Part shown: positions 45,601 through 57,384 of the stretch, piece by piece | How the letters are laid out: the number at the start of each line of letters is the position of its first letter | Position numbering within the stretch: position 1 is the first letter of the stretch | Assembly: GCA_029891385.1 (NCBI GenBank) | Contig: CM057228.1 | Coordinates: 80,340,964 to 80,404,963 of the forward strand | Direction of reading: 5' to 3' | DNA from: Erythroxylum novogranatense | Taxonomy: Eukaryota > Streptophyta > Magnoliopsida > Malpighiales > Erythroxylaceae | DNA length: 64,000 nucleotides | Notes under the pieces: generated by a model | Database searches by the model: none | The model's input: the letters and a program-made list of their open reading frames with translations, nothing else | What the model was told of the DNA's origin: nothing | Translations under genes and position numbers: made by a program

Positions 45601-47260
45601 TGTCAAAATGTATGGGTGATCAGCTCTTCGTATCGATCTTAAGATCAATCCCTTCGAAATCGAATCAAAACTAATTAAATTCCAAGGATTGCAGTACAGG
45701 ATGCAACCGAGGGTTGTCTCACTTAATCGGAACCTAATGAAATGGACCTAAGCTAGCCTATATGTCATAAAACGCAAGTGAAATCAGCAACGAAAAGGGG
45801 GTTTTGATTTTTGAAAATATTAATGAACTAAAAAGTATTTTAAAAAGCATGTAAAAAGTAGTTTTGGTTTTTTTGAAAATAGAAAATGAAAAGATTAAGA
45901 CTAGTGATAAAATCCTCTTGAAAATGAGCTTTGGCTATCACAGTTCAAAATTAATTTGATGGGATTAACAAACACTAAGTTTGAAATGATAAACCTTAAA
46001 GAACTTTCTTTAAGTTCAGGATCTTGATTAATGAACTTCATTTCTCAAGATCCCATTAAGTGTTCTTAAGCCTTAGAACCTTAAAGGTCTCTTTAAGTCC
46101 AAGGTTTTAATCAATGAACTCCATTTATTAAAACCTTGTTAAGTGCATCTTAGTGTGTGCGGTGGAATTGCCTATGTAATGGGTCAAATGAAATCTAACA
46201 TCAACTCAATATCAAACATAATTAGGCAGATAAAAGAGAATCAACAAGATCACAAGTGAACATAACAAACACTCAGGTTGAAATGATAAACCTTAAAGAA
46301 CTCTCTTTAAGTCCAGGATCTTGATTAATGAACTCCATTTCTCAAGATCCCATTAAGTGCTCTTAAGCCTTAGAACCTTAAAGGACTCTTTAAGTCCAGG
46401 GTTTTAATCAATGAACTCCATTTCTTAAAACCTTGTTAAGCGCATCTTAGTGTGTACGGTGGAATTGCCAATGCAATGGGTCAATTGAAATCTAGCATCA
46501 ACTCAATATCAAACACAACTAGGAAGATAAAAGAGAATCAACAAGATCACAAGTGGATATATATGAGACTTCATATATTTAAGCTCAAAGTTTTGCATAA
46601 ACAAATCCATACACATTACATTGTTCAACACTTGATTAAACTCTAATCAAGCAAATCTAACTACAAAGCAATAAAACCTAACTCAGAAGTTCATAGCAAT
46701 ATAGTTAAATGTGACAATGTAAACTACTAATCCAAACAACACATTAAATGTCCAACATTTGATTAGACTATAATCAAGTAGCTTCACTACAAGTTACAAA
46801 TCCTAGACTTAAGCATTCATAAACCATAGCTAAACTACAGATTAAACTACTTCCCTTTGAAGCTCGGTAAACTCCAGTCGTCACTACATCTTTAGGAGAA
46901 AATAAATGCCTAACCACCCATTACAACTGGAAACTTCACAACTCGTAATGAATCCAAGCTACTCATGATGGAGTCGGTGGTGGAAATGAAAAGGAAAACC
47001 TATGCAGAGATTCTACCCAGGGAACCCCGAAGGCAACCCTAGGTGGTGAGGCCGTGAATTCTTTTGTTCTCTCTTCGCTTGTCTGTCTATTCTCTCCCTG
47101 AATGTTCGATCCTCTTAAACCTAATTTGGCAAGGTTTTTATAGGATTGGTCGCGGGTCGGGTCGAAAAAGTGAGAGGATTTTCTAAATTTAGTACAGACA
47201 ACCAACACTATGCAACTCCCATATAGTGAAAACCAACAACCAAACATCTCACACTGATAT
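45601..47260 (-). repeat. Athila-like LTR in minus orientation
   Basis: Its reverse complement matches 51330-52310. On the minus strand a TATA-like CCTATAAAAACC lies near 47135-47146 and the U5-like end is at the left. It contains the hairpin array at 45967-46560. Outer ends are uncertain: no clean target duplication could be found, and the left end merges with the tract at 45600. Confidence 0.55.
45967..46560 (-). repeat. Hierarchical tandem repeat with conserved hairpins
   Basis: Two 297-base copies start AACAAACACT at 45967 and 46264. Each holds two sub-units with a small hairpin (CTTAAAG-N4-CTTTAAG type) and a large hairpin. Large stems: GGATCTTGA/TCAAGATCC (46019-46053, 46316-46350), AAGGTTTTAAT/ATTAAAACCTT (46101-46137) and GGTTTTAA/TTAAAACC (46400-46432). 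The loop is nearly constant, AATGAACTCCATTT. Confidence 0.85.
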
Positions 47261-47517
47261 ATGTTTAAAAGTTGATTTGATACACTACACTTGGTGATAA
47301 TGTCTTAGAAATAATTAGGACACTCACTTTAGTTCATATTGGTTCTTACGTACTTTTCAAAAGTAAAGAAACTAAAGTGACCTGAAAGTATGTCATTGAA
47401 GCCATCTTCTCAATTTCCATATTCTATTGATTCATGGAGGATGAAGAAGAAAAGAGTTGAAAGAAGAAGAGGCAAGAGAGAATGTCAAATAAAGAACAAG
47501 GAAAGGAGAGTCTCACA
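47261..47517. other. Unassigned, purine-rich
   Basis: Contains a GAAGA-rich run at about 47437-47488. No gene or boundary recognised. Confidence 0.3.
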
Positions 47518-48705
47518 ATCAAATATTAGACTATATGGGCATGAGAAATCTCTCACAACCATGCATCATCTCTCAAAGCTGTGAGAGTGCTATACATGAT
47601 CGTGCATGAACATCCACGGCCATGAGAAGGCCATACAAGGTTATGCATAGTAAGGCACAACTGTGAGAGGTTTGCACAGCCATGCAGTGACCTTGCACTG
47701 CCATGAATTCTCACATTTGATAATTAATTGGAGAAAGACACGATGTCCTAGTCAGTTGTCACTTAATTTTAAACCTAAATTTTACTATATAAGGAAATAG
47801 AGTGAAGGAAGAAAGGTAGGCGGGAATAGACCTAGCCGACAAGACCCTTCTTCTATTTTCTCTTCGATTGTTTCTTCGTTCTTCCATATTGACAGTAGTG
47901 ATGGAAAGGATGGCCGATGGTGAAAGCTTAAAGATAGAGATGGACAACTAAGTTTTCTAACACCAGTTTAGAGATGCAATCAAGGCCAAAAGGCACATTA
48001 AGTAGATAGTTATTATGTATCATTTTCTTTACCTCTTTTCAAATTATTTATGCTATCTTGTATGGATTAGTTGGGTATTGTATGAGAATGATTTTAATGC
48101 ACTATTGAATCATTTTTCACTAAAACCCATTGCTAGAACTTGAATGCAATACGTAATAGTTATGTTAAAGATCATATGTGGTAACTAACGGTATTAAATT
48201 ATTAAAGATAGCATAGCATAAGTTAAATAATCTAAGCTTGTGTGATTGTTACTTAGATTGATCTGTTTTCTCATTTATAATGTAGTTGTTCGGATGAACT
48301 TAGAGAGCTTGTTCTCAATTAATGAGCTCTTCTTGATTAACTATGATCTAAAGAAAATTGAAATTAACATAGCTTATTGTTATTTTACGATCAATAGTAT
48401 TAGGAGAGGTGTAAAGATGATAGTTCAACGACATCTGGAAAATTGTGCTTAGGCTGAAATTAAACCAAAAAATCATATTTCAACTCATTCATTAACTTTG
48501 TCTTATTGTTGCTATTTAATTTGAATTTTTCATATATTTAATTTTACTTTTTCTTCTTAAACCAAAAAACCCCCTATTTTGCTTATACAGATAATTTAGG
48601 AAAGTAATTGGAATTAATCTCTGCGGAATCCACTTAGACTTACCACTAGCTATAGTTTAGTCTAGTTATTTTAGTAGTGTTACGACACTCGACCACATGC
48701 TCACC
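47518..48705 (+). repeat. Athila-like LTR, copy 1
   Basis: Its U3-like part (47518-47705) is a string of CAC-CATG/GTGAG variants. TATA-like ACTATATAAGG is at about 47784-47794. The later part aligns with 28640-29432, including the end near TTACGACACTCGACC. No primer site follows. Confidence 0.6.
47784..47794 (+). promoter_or_regulatory. TATA-like box of Athila-like LTR
   Basis: ACTATATAAGG downstream of the CATG-rich repeat segment. Confidence 0.45.
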
Positions 48706-49390
48706 ATCTAGCTCCCATACAAGCCAGCTGCCAAGCTTTTTAAGTATAAAAAAGAAGGAATATGATGGAAGGTGGATGGCTACACATGGAGGGCTGCTTT
48801 GCTTGGAAAAGGATTAAAAAAATCACAACCATATTAATTTGTCATGACCATGAGTTAAATTATTGTACAGTCGTGAGTTTTAACTCACTATTGTGCAATA
48901 TACATGCATGAGCATGAGTTATTCCTCATGCCCATGCATAGTCTGTCACACCTGTGACACGCCAAATCATGGGTGTGACACAATGCCATCTCACCCCTCA
49001 TTTAACCTAGCATTAATATATATATCGAGTGTGTCGGCGCAAGGGTTTTATAAATTTTTTTTTAGAGTTTTCAGCTGGGAGAGCTTCTAGAGCCTCGAGA
49101 GAGCATGAAAAGGGCGACAAGCTCTCAACCATGAGAGATTCATGGAGTAATAGCTTCCCGATATAGGTTTAGAGGTGCAATCAACACCAAAGAGTTGATT
49201 AAACATTTCTTTCATTATTTGTCATTCATTCTCTTATGGATTGATTATGTTATCCTATGTTTAATGTTTAATTCTTATGTAAGAATGATGGAATGCTTTT
49301 TTTGATTAATTTTATGTAAGTACGCATTGTTAGAGTATAATACAATACATAATTGTTGTTTTTATTCATTTATAACAGTGATGGTTCATA
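48706..49390 (+). repeat. Athila-like LTR, copy 2, truncated by copia LTR
   Basis: U3-like CATG-rich sequence (48840-48960), then GGGTGTGACACAATGCC and a stretch matching 28493-28915. Cut at 49390 by a copia LTR. The rest is not found in the window. Confidence 0.6.
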
Positions 49391-49701
49391 TGTTGGGGTT
49401 ATGTAAATATAATGCCTTGGAAAATAAGTGTATTTACATATAACTTAATCTTGTTCAAGTTAATTTTATAATGAAAATATTTATTATTAATAAAACAAAA
49501 GATTTTGGTTTTATTTGTATGAGCATTATATACTAGTCATCAAGTATCAAGATTCTTTTGTAAGTAATATATATATATATATGGAGATGTACGAGAAACA
49601 TGTATATTATTATAATCTAAATTAGTTGATTTATAGTTGAATAATCAAGTTGGTCGATTGATTATAGTTTCGATTGTAGTGTTGCAATTTATATCCGTAT
49701 A
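49391..49701 (+). repeat. Copia LTR fragment
   Basis: First 310 bases of the family at 24194, starting TGTTGGGGTTATGTAAATA, with an AT run at 49568-49582. Broken at 49701 by the next insertion; the remainder is not found. Confidence 0.8.
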
Positions 49702-51115
49702 TGTAAGGCCCTAAATATACCCTAGATAAAATGTTACATATTTATGAAAGTACATGTATGATATGAGTTAAAAAAATTTATGATTTGAAAATAAAAGAAA
49801 TGTGATTAAGATGAGAATTTTGGGTTTTTATATATTGAAAACGTATTTGGAGTTTATTATTATAATTTTGAAACTTTTGGTGAATTTTAGGAATTTCTAA
49901 AAATTTGGCGTATTTTTGGACTAGGAAAAAATATATTTATTAAAATATAGACCTATTACAGTGTGAAACGTGGACTACTTAAAGTGATGACAAATATTTG
50001 CTTGCGTGAAATGCAACAGCTTAAAATAGTGACAAATGTAAGTCATGCAAGAGAATATTAGCCTCATGTTTTAGACAAAAGGTTGTTTTGCCTGCACTCT
50101 CTCTCTCTCTCTCGCTGTTCTTCACCAAGAGTAGCATTGTTATCAAACTTTCTTCTGGTTAACTAAACATCAAAACGTCATCTATGTAATTTCTATGCAT
50201 TTGATTCACTCTTACTACTGGGAATAGCTAAATCAGGTAAGTGACTTTGATGATATTTTAACATTGTAAATGAATTTATTTATAAGTGGGTTTAGTATTC
50301 AGTGAATGATGGATGAACATATGAATATGTTATCTCTACATATTTGAGGGTGAATATGTCGTAAGATTGTATTATAGTGTGTTTTAAGCTTGAAGAATCA
50401 TTGAAACCGTGTTTAGGATGAGTAAGTGATGTTTCTAATTTTCTTGGTTTTGTGAATTAATTTGATGATGTTTTAGTAATGGAAATGAGTGCATGCATAG
50501 AATGATAGCTTCAATGATGTTCATAATGCATTATATGAAAATGGTGTGACTTTGAAATTGTGTAGATACTGGAATAACTATATATGTTCTGCTTTTGATG
50601 ATTAAGATTATTTGAGTTGACTAGAAGCAATAGCGGAGAAGTATAAAAATGGTATAGGTTCAGTTCTGGGTTGAATATGGGATTAGTTTTGAATGAAAAT
50701 AAACGTAGCATTAGAAAGAGAAAACACAGAGTGCATATACAGTTTTTGAAGTTTGAGTTTTGATCATGAATTTTGAGTTATTTTAGTGTAAGATAACTTT
50801 CAATGGGTGTGAAAATGTAGAGAATATGAATTAGTGATTGAAACTAAGTGTCCTATATCATTTGGTGACAATTTAATGGTTTTGTTATACTTTTTGTCTC
50901 TTATTATCGAATATTGTGTTTAATTTAGCTTAAGAGTAATTGTTTTGAATTAATGCAGTTTGAAGGTAAAATTGTCATAAATAATTAGTAATTGCACTAA
51001 ATTGATTTTTAGAACTATTGATATTGCAAACTACTATTTTTCATTGTAGGACATTCAAAAAGTAGAGCCAAAGAGTGAAGATCAAGAACACAAGTCAATG
51101 ACACAACAGGCAAAG
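49702..51115 (+). repeat. Gypsy LTR fragment with splice-like signals
   Basis: Starts TGTAAGGCCCTAAATATACC. A CT run lies at 50096-50113. Donor AATCAG/GTAAGT is at 50237. Acceptor TTTTTCATTGTAG ends at 51049, and about 66 nt later the homology stops, close to where the mini-exon donor would be. No matching end or target duplication is seen. Confidence 0.6.
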
Positions 51116-51329
51116 TTCGTCATGGAGAAATCAAAAAATCTTTTAAGAAACCTTTCAATTATCCTCATCACGGCGAAATCAGCATATTATTAAATAAATC
51201 TTTCGAGAAAAGTTCCCCGCAGTGAACTCATCCTTTCGCCGCAACGACATATTCGAATTAGCACCAGATTCGAACCTTTTTTAGAAAATTAACCAACTGT
51301 AAAAACCCGATCCAACAACCTGTTTTTGA
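51116..51329. other. Unassigned fragment with CpG-containing units
   Basis: Contains ATCACGGCGAAATC, CCCCGCAGTGAAC and TCGCCGCAACGACA, resembling degraded units of the LTR CpG arrays. Origin not determined. Confidence 0.35.
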
Positions 51330-52310
51330 AAAAAACCCATTTTGGGATAACATACAAAAATAGAGAGAGCCGATAAAGCATTCATTCCATAATCTTCCCA
51401 CCACTATCACACCATCGTCTTCTCACATATCCATCTCATTTTTCTTCTTCCATTTTTCACTGTCAACTTTTACCATAGGTGCCTTTGATTGCTTCTCGGT
51501 TGTGAAACTTCTTAGAGCTATGCGTGGCTAGGCATTTCTTTCCTCTTGAAGATGTAGCAATGGCTAGAGTTCAACGAGCTTAAAAGGGGAGTAGCTTAAT
51601 CCATGGTTTAGCTATGATTTATGAATTCCTAGGTTTAGAATTTGTAATTTGTGGTTGAACATAGTTGATTATAGTTTAATCAAGTGTTGGATATTCAATA
51701 TGTGGTTTGGATTTTTTATGTAAAACACTGAGCTTAAATATATGAAGTCTTATATATGTCTATTTATGATCTTTTTGATTCTCTTTTATGTTTAGTTGTG
51801 TTTGATATTGAGTTGATTCTAGATTCCAAAGTGACTTATTGCATGGAATTATCCACTACACACACTCAGAGCATTTAACACTTGTAAGAAATGGAGTCCC
51901 ATTGATTAACATCTTGGACTTAAAGAGTTTTTTAAGGTTTACCCATTTGAAACTTAATGATTTCTACTCCCATCAAAATTAATTTCGAACTATGATAGCC
52001 AACGCTCATTTTCAAGAGAATTCTATCACTCTTTGATAAATTTTCTTAATATTTTTATTTTCTATTCCCAAAAATCCAAAAATACATTTTACATATTTTT
52101 TTCTTACAATTCAAGTTAGTACAGTTAATGTTTTCAAAGATCAAAACCCCCCTTCTTACCAAATTAGCTTGTATTTCGTGACACATAGGTTAACTTAGGT
52201 CCAATCATTTTGGGTTCCAATTAAGTGAAACGACCCGAGGTTGCATCCTATATTGCAATCCTTGGATTATTTTTTTGATTTGACCTCCAAGGTTACGAAT
52301 AAAGGTCCGA
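51330..52310 (+). repeat. Athila-like 5' LTR (plus)
   Basis: Inverted homologue of 45601-47260, but with the hairpin array reduced to a single degraded unit near 51860-51930. Followed by a primer-site remnant at 52318 and gag, so this is the 5' LTR of the element running right. Its left end is uncertain. Confidence 0.65.
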
Positions 52311-52317
52311 ATAAAAA

Positions 52318-52338
52318 TGGTGTTATTATCGGAGAACC
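52318..52338 (+). other. Primer-binding-site remnant, Asp tRNA type
   Basis: TGGTGTTATTATCGGAGAAC can be read as TGGCGCCGTTGTCGGGGAAC with C-to-T and G-to-A changes, which fits methylation-driven decay. Confidence 0.55.
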
Positions 52339-52779
52339 AAGAAATTGGTTCTCTAGGTTAGTTTTTTTCATTTTGCTGCTAAGTGAGGTTAGGAGCTTTT
52401 TTTTAGATTGCATTCTAGATAGTTTAGTTTCATACTTGTCAATAGTATAGGATTTCTTTTTTTGTGTCAAAAGTTTGAAAATACAAACAAAAGGATACTG
52501 AACTTTCTGCACTTTTCATACCTAGCATTTTTGCATCCATATAGTTTTGAACATTCCTTTTGATTGCTTTTTGATTTATACATACATACTTGCATACATA
52601 CTTTTATACATACTTTCACACACATACATACTTGCATCCATGACATCTTATCTTTTTTTTTGACTTTGTGTGCTTGCAAGTCAATTTTGTTACCTTTTAT
52701 TCTCGTTTGAATTGTTTCCTTGCCTACCCTGGAAAACCAAACTTATACCTTTCTATCCTAAAATTGAGAGTCATTTGAG
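52339..52779 (+). other. Athila-like leader
   Basis: AT-rich leader between primer site and gag; repeated CATACTTGCATACATAC-type sequence near 52580-52640. No gene seen. Confidence 0.4.
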
Positions 52780-54000
52780 AAAAATCAAAAAGGAGAGGAA
52801 AGAAAAAGAGAGAAGCAAAGTAGTTGTTGAAGAGAAGAATATCTTGGTGAAGTCTTGTCAGCCAAGTAGTGAGAGTGAATCATTAGAAGGAGTTATAATG
52901 GCTAAAAACCTAGCTTTTCTGCAAAACCCTAACCTTAATGCTAACCAACATAGGCATGGTGATAATGGAGGTAATGGGAAGTAGGAGCAAGTTGGTAAGA
53001 ACAATGGAAATCATAAAAGGAGGACCATTAGGGAAGCAACCACCTTTGATGTGAATTATGATCCTTTTACTACTGCTTGCCCTAATTTTGATGTGAATTT
53101 TGAAGTTAAAGGATTGCTTATTAACTCTCTTCCTAAATTTCATGGTTTGAAAGGAGAAGATCACTACATCCACTTGTAATCGTTGTCCATGATTTACCAA
53201 AGCATGAAATCGATAGGTGCTTCTCTTGATCAAGTGCTATGGAAAGTCTTTCATCTATCCTTGGAGGGTAAAGCAAGGGAGTCGTATATGAGCCTTTCAG
53301 GACATGTGGCGACTGCCTATCACAGTTAAGCCAATCTACGAAAGGCATTCTTGGAGAAGTATTTTCTGACCTCTAGAATTTCATCAATGAGGAAGGAGAT
53401 TTACTCAGTACGTCAAGATTATGATGAGTCCCACTACGACTATTAGAGCCATTTTTAAGATCTATTGTCTAGATGCTCTCACTATCAAATACCTGATGAG
53501 TAGTTAGTGCAGTACTTTTATAATGGACTGAAAAGTTAAGAAAAAGGTATGTTTGATGTAGTTTCAGGAGGTTCTCTGATTGACCTTACAGCTTCAGAGG
53601 CATGGGATCTAATTAAGACATTGGCTTTAAATCACCAACAGTACAGTGTTAGAGACAATAGAGGCATACATGAGTTGGGAGCTTCAACAGCTCACTCTAG
53701 AAGAATGGAAAGTCTGAAGTCTAAGGTTGACTCTTTGGAAAGTAAAGTGACTTCATAGCTGTCTTTCATTATTGCAGAGTTGAAAAATATGAGTGTGCAT
53801 TGTCCACAACCTTGTATGGATCTTACTGCACCTAGTTGCAATAGTTGTGGGCCAGTAATGCACATCTCTAATGTTTGCCCCAGTCATTATGAAGAGGCAT
53901 CTGCTATTTATCAGGATCGGCCCAATCAGAAGTGAGATCCCTATTTCAACACCATAATGAGGAATGGAAAACAAATACTAGACTCAGCTAGAGAAATGAA
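52780..54000 (+). pseudogene. Athila-like Gag
   Basis: One frame with several in-frame stops gives SLPKFHGLKGEDHYIHL (near 53130), ASLDQVLWKVFHLSLEGKAR, AFLEKYFLTSRISSMRKEIY (near 53350), HYQIPDE/LVQYFYNGL and SGGSLIDLTASEAWDLI (53566-53616). A CCHC knuckle CNSCGPVMHISNVC lies near 53830-53875. These are the capsid and nucleocapsid parts of Athila/Tat Gag in the normal order. At least two stops stand where the family has Trp or Gln codons (DY-stop-SHF, PDE-stop-LVQ). Protease follows. Confidence 0.85.
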
Positions 54001-55256
54001 GAAGGAAGAGGTCCAAATAGATTTCAGCAAGGTGGATGGGCTAGTTCTTCCATAAACTAGTTCCATAACTAACAACTAGCTTTAACTGTCCCACCAAAGG
54101 AAGACACTAATCAACTTCTGTATAACATGATGGCATTGATAAAAGAGGAGAGGAATTCTAATAACAACTAGTTCAATGTCATAGCCTCTCTGATTCAACA
54201 GTACTCTTCTAAAAATGCTACTAGGTTCAATGCTCTTCAGAAGAGAATGAAGCAATGGGAGACAAAGGCTGAGAATATCAACTCCTATGTCACTCAACTA
54301 TCCAACAACATCGGTGAGAACCAAGCTAGGAGCAGTGGAACTATTCTCTCCAATACTATTATGAACCCTAAGAGTTTGAATGCAATAACTCTTCAAAATG
54401 TGAAGCAAGTGAGGTTCAGCAATCGATATGAGGGAGTAAATGAATAGGAGATTGAATGTGAAGAAGTGCCTTCAACATCTGCAAGAGTCAAGAAGTCTAA
54501 AAGTTTCAAGGAAAAAAAACTTTTAACTGATAAGGAGTCCACACCATTAAATAGCAAGGAAACGAATTCTGAAAACAAACAGGAATCAAGCAAGCACGAA
54601 GCCCACAAAGCCAACGATAAGGAGGTAAATCTTAAAGACCTTCCTTTTCCTAATTCGTATTTGATGAGTAAAAGGAAGACTGAAACTAAACATGAGAAAC
54701 ATATCATTAATCTGTTTGGTAGAGTAGGAGTCAACATTCCTTTGCTTGATCTTGTGAAAAGGGTTCCTGTATATGCTAAGTGCCTTAAAGACCTGTGTAC
54801 CAAAAAAAGGAAGTACAGACCAAAAGAAAGAGTGCAAGTCAACTCAAATGTGTTTGCTTTGTTTAAACCCCAAAAGTAGCTACCCCTATCTGTGGTTCTC
54901 GAATTGGCTGATAGGTCTCTTAGGCATCCAGTGGGCATTATAGAGGACATTTTGGTCCAAGTTAAGGTTCATCTTTCCCACTGACTTTTATATGCTTGAC
55001 ATGTCTTCTGAAGTTACGCAGGATACCACATTGATTCTTGGTAGTCTTTTCTTAAGGACTGCTAGCACTATAATTAGCATGAAAGAAAGTACCATCACCA
55101 TGGAGGTAGGAGATCAAAAAGTGTTCTTTAACATGTACAAAACAATGAAAGATCCTCATGAGGATTATTTGCTTTTGGTGATATTGCTATTGATGATGCA
55201 TGCTCTGAATTTTAATTCCAAGATGCTTACTTTAGCTCTGCACTGTACTCATTGGA
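54001..55256 (+). pseudogene. Athila-like Gag tail and protease, truncated
   Basis: Frame changes separate the blocks. LKDLPFPNSYLMSKRKTE and VNIPLLDLVKRVPVYAKCL (in 54466-54879) form the pre-protease region. Then LADRSLRHPVGIIEDILVQV (near 54905) and TLILGSLFLRTASTIISM (near 55030) are the C-terminal protease part. The catalytic DLGAS-type block is missing between them. The copia LTR at 55257 cuts the element; the rest lies beyond the copia element and the window. Confidence 0.8.
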
Positions 55257-57370
55257 TGTTGGATCGAAAAACGAAAGCACGCTATATATGGAGAATCGGT
55301 AGATTTTAAAACATTTTAGAAATCATATTTGCAGTGGAAGCAACATATTCAAATCATCAGGCCAATCCATACATGATATGGTATAAGGATAATAATAAAC
55401 ATAAACATGATGAAGAGTATTATCGACTCCTTTGCTAGAGATTTAATTCCTCGCCACGCTATCCTCTCCTTCTTCTTGTATCCAAAGCCTTTGTTTTTTA
55501 ATCTTTTCCTTTATCAATCTATCTTCTCCTTGTTGTTGTATCCTTAACCAATTTGATTTACCTTTTGTTCTCCTAGGACAACTTGGTTAACAAAATCCTT
55601 TGGTGGGAAAGGAGAAGAAACACTTTGGAGGAGTATTGTTTTAGAAAAAAAAGGAAATAATGAGACACTTCTCATGCAATTTTTTATTTTTTCATCCAAG
55701 ATAGGAGACAAAGTGATAAAAAATTGTAAGAACCCTTCTTACACTCTCACACTTTTGGTTAACAACAAAGGAAAGAATATTCTTCCTTCCAATGCATCAT
55801 TTCTTCATTTAATCAATCATAAAGAAGTCATTAGATGAGACTCTTCTCATTTGTCTTTAAGATGACTATATGAAAAGTCTATTAACCTAATATTATCATG
55901 TGCATTTCAGTTTTGGATATGTAAAAAGGAAGATGGTCCATCCAATTTCCATCTTTCTTCTTTAATCCAATCAATGTTAATAGGTTACATGCTAAACATT
56001 AAAAGATAACCATTAAACCATTTAATGATAATTTCATAACTCCATTTAAAAATGATAAACCATAATAAAGGCCATCTTTATTTAGCATTTTAATGTCAAA
56101 TGTCCATCTGCACATTCCACCCTAACAAAACCAAAATTGATCCTTCATTTCTTAAAAATTTTGTTTTAATATAATTAATCTAATCAATTATATGAAACCA
56201 AAGTCTACCCCATTTTTAAATGAACATTTGGGATTTTAATTAACCATGAATTAAAGCAAGTCCAACATTCAATTATGGGCTTCTAAAACCTCCATTTATA
56301 TTTTTTACTTAGGTTGATAACCTTCCTTGAAGCCAAATGGAAAATCTTATTGGACTTTGATAATTCAAGCTCCAATAAGCCTAGAATTAACTTAATCTCA
56401 TCATAATTGATTTGGGTTTATTAACTAAATTTCATTCTACTAAAGACAATTAGTTGAACTCTTAAATTATTAAATATTATGAGAACACATATTTTATGTC
56501 CAATTGCAAACCCTATTTAAAACTTTATTGTACTCATCCTCAGAACAAAGGGTAAAATTACTGTTTTACCTTTATGTTGGTTTTTCCTTCTAGATCTCCT
56601 ATTTTACTTTACATGGTGATTAACACACAAGATCTCATCTTGGTGCTAAGACTTGATGAGTAGCTAGTGCATCAAACTACTGGCGTTAGTTTAATCACCA
56701 AATCTCCTTAAAACATCTAGAAGGGATGATAGCACTATAAACTATTTATTTGAATGAATGTTTCCTAATTCATGTTTCAATTGATAATTCCAACATGCAA
56801 ACACTAGATTAATACTTTATGAAAATCCATTCCGATCATATCAAGAATTATAATGAAACACATACGAGTTCACCACTAATCAAGATTGTGGTTCATAATA
56901 TATGAATGCTTAAGTCGTATGTTTTGAGATTAAAGTAACGGCCCACTTTATTCTTGAAAACATACTTGATTCTAGATTCATTTAACAGTTTCATTATCGA
57001 TAGTAGACTATTATTATGATACGAAACTCATCATTCCCTTTTAGTAAACTCCTTTACTTATATGGAGATAAATCGCAACACTACAATATAAACCATAATC
57101 AAATGACCAACTTGATTATTCAACTGTGAATCAATTAATTTAGATTCTTATAATATACATGTTTCTCATACATCTCTATGTATATGTATATTACTTACAA
57201 AAGAATCTTGATACCTTTTGACTAGATATATAATGGTCACACATATAAAACCAAACTCTTTTGTTTTATTAATAATAAATATTTTCATTAGAAAACTATA
57301 ACTGAAGAAGATAAAGTTACATGTAAATACACTTGCTTTCTAGGGCATTATATTTACATAACTCCAACCA
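55257..57370 (-). repeat. Copia 3' LTR (minus)
   Basis: Plus strand reads TGTTGGATCGAAAAACG...ACTCCAACCA. Its reverse complement matches 24194-26293. It is joined on its right to a polypurine tract and copia RNase H, so it is the 3' LTR of a minus-strand element whose 5' LTR lies off the window. Confidence 0.92.
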
Positions 57371-57384
57371 TATCCCACTTACCC
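57371..57384 (-). other. Copia polypurine tract
   Basis: Minus strand GGGTAAGTGGGATA between RNase H and LTR, the usual AAGTGGGA form of plant copia elements. Confidence 0.8.

Noticed and set aside
45967..46560. CRISPR-like spaced repeat
   Set aside because: Only two long tandem copies with nested sub-units, in a plant LTR; no short repeats with unique spacers.
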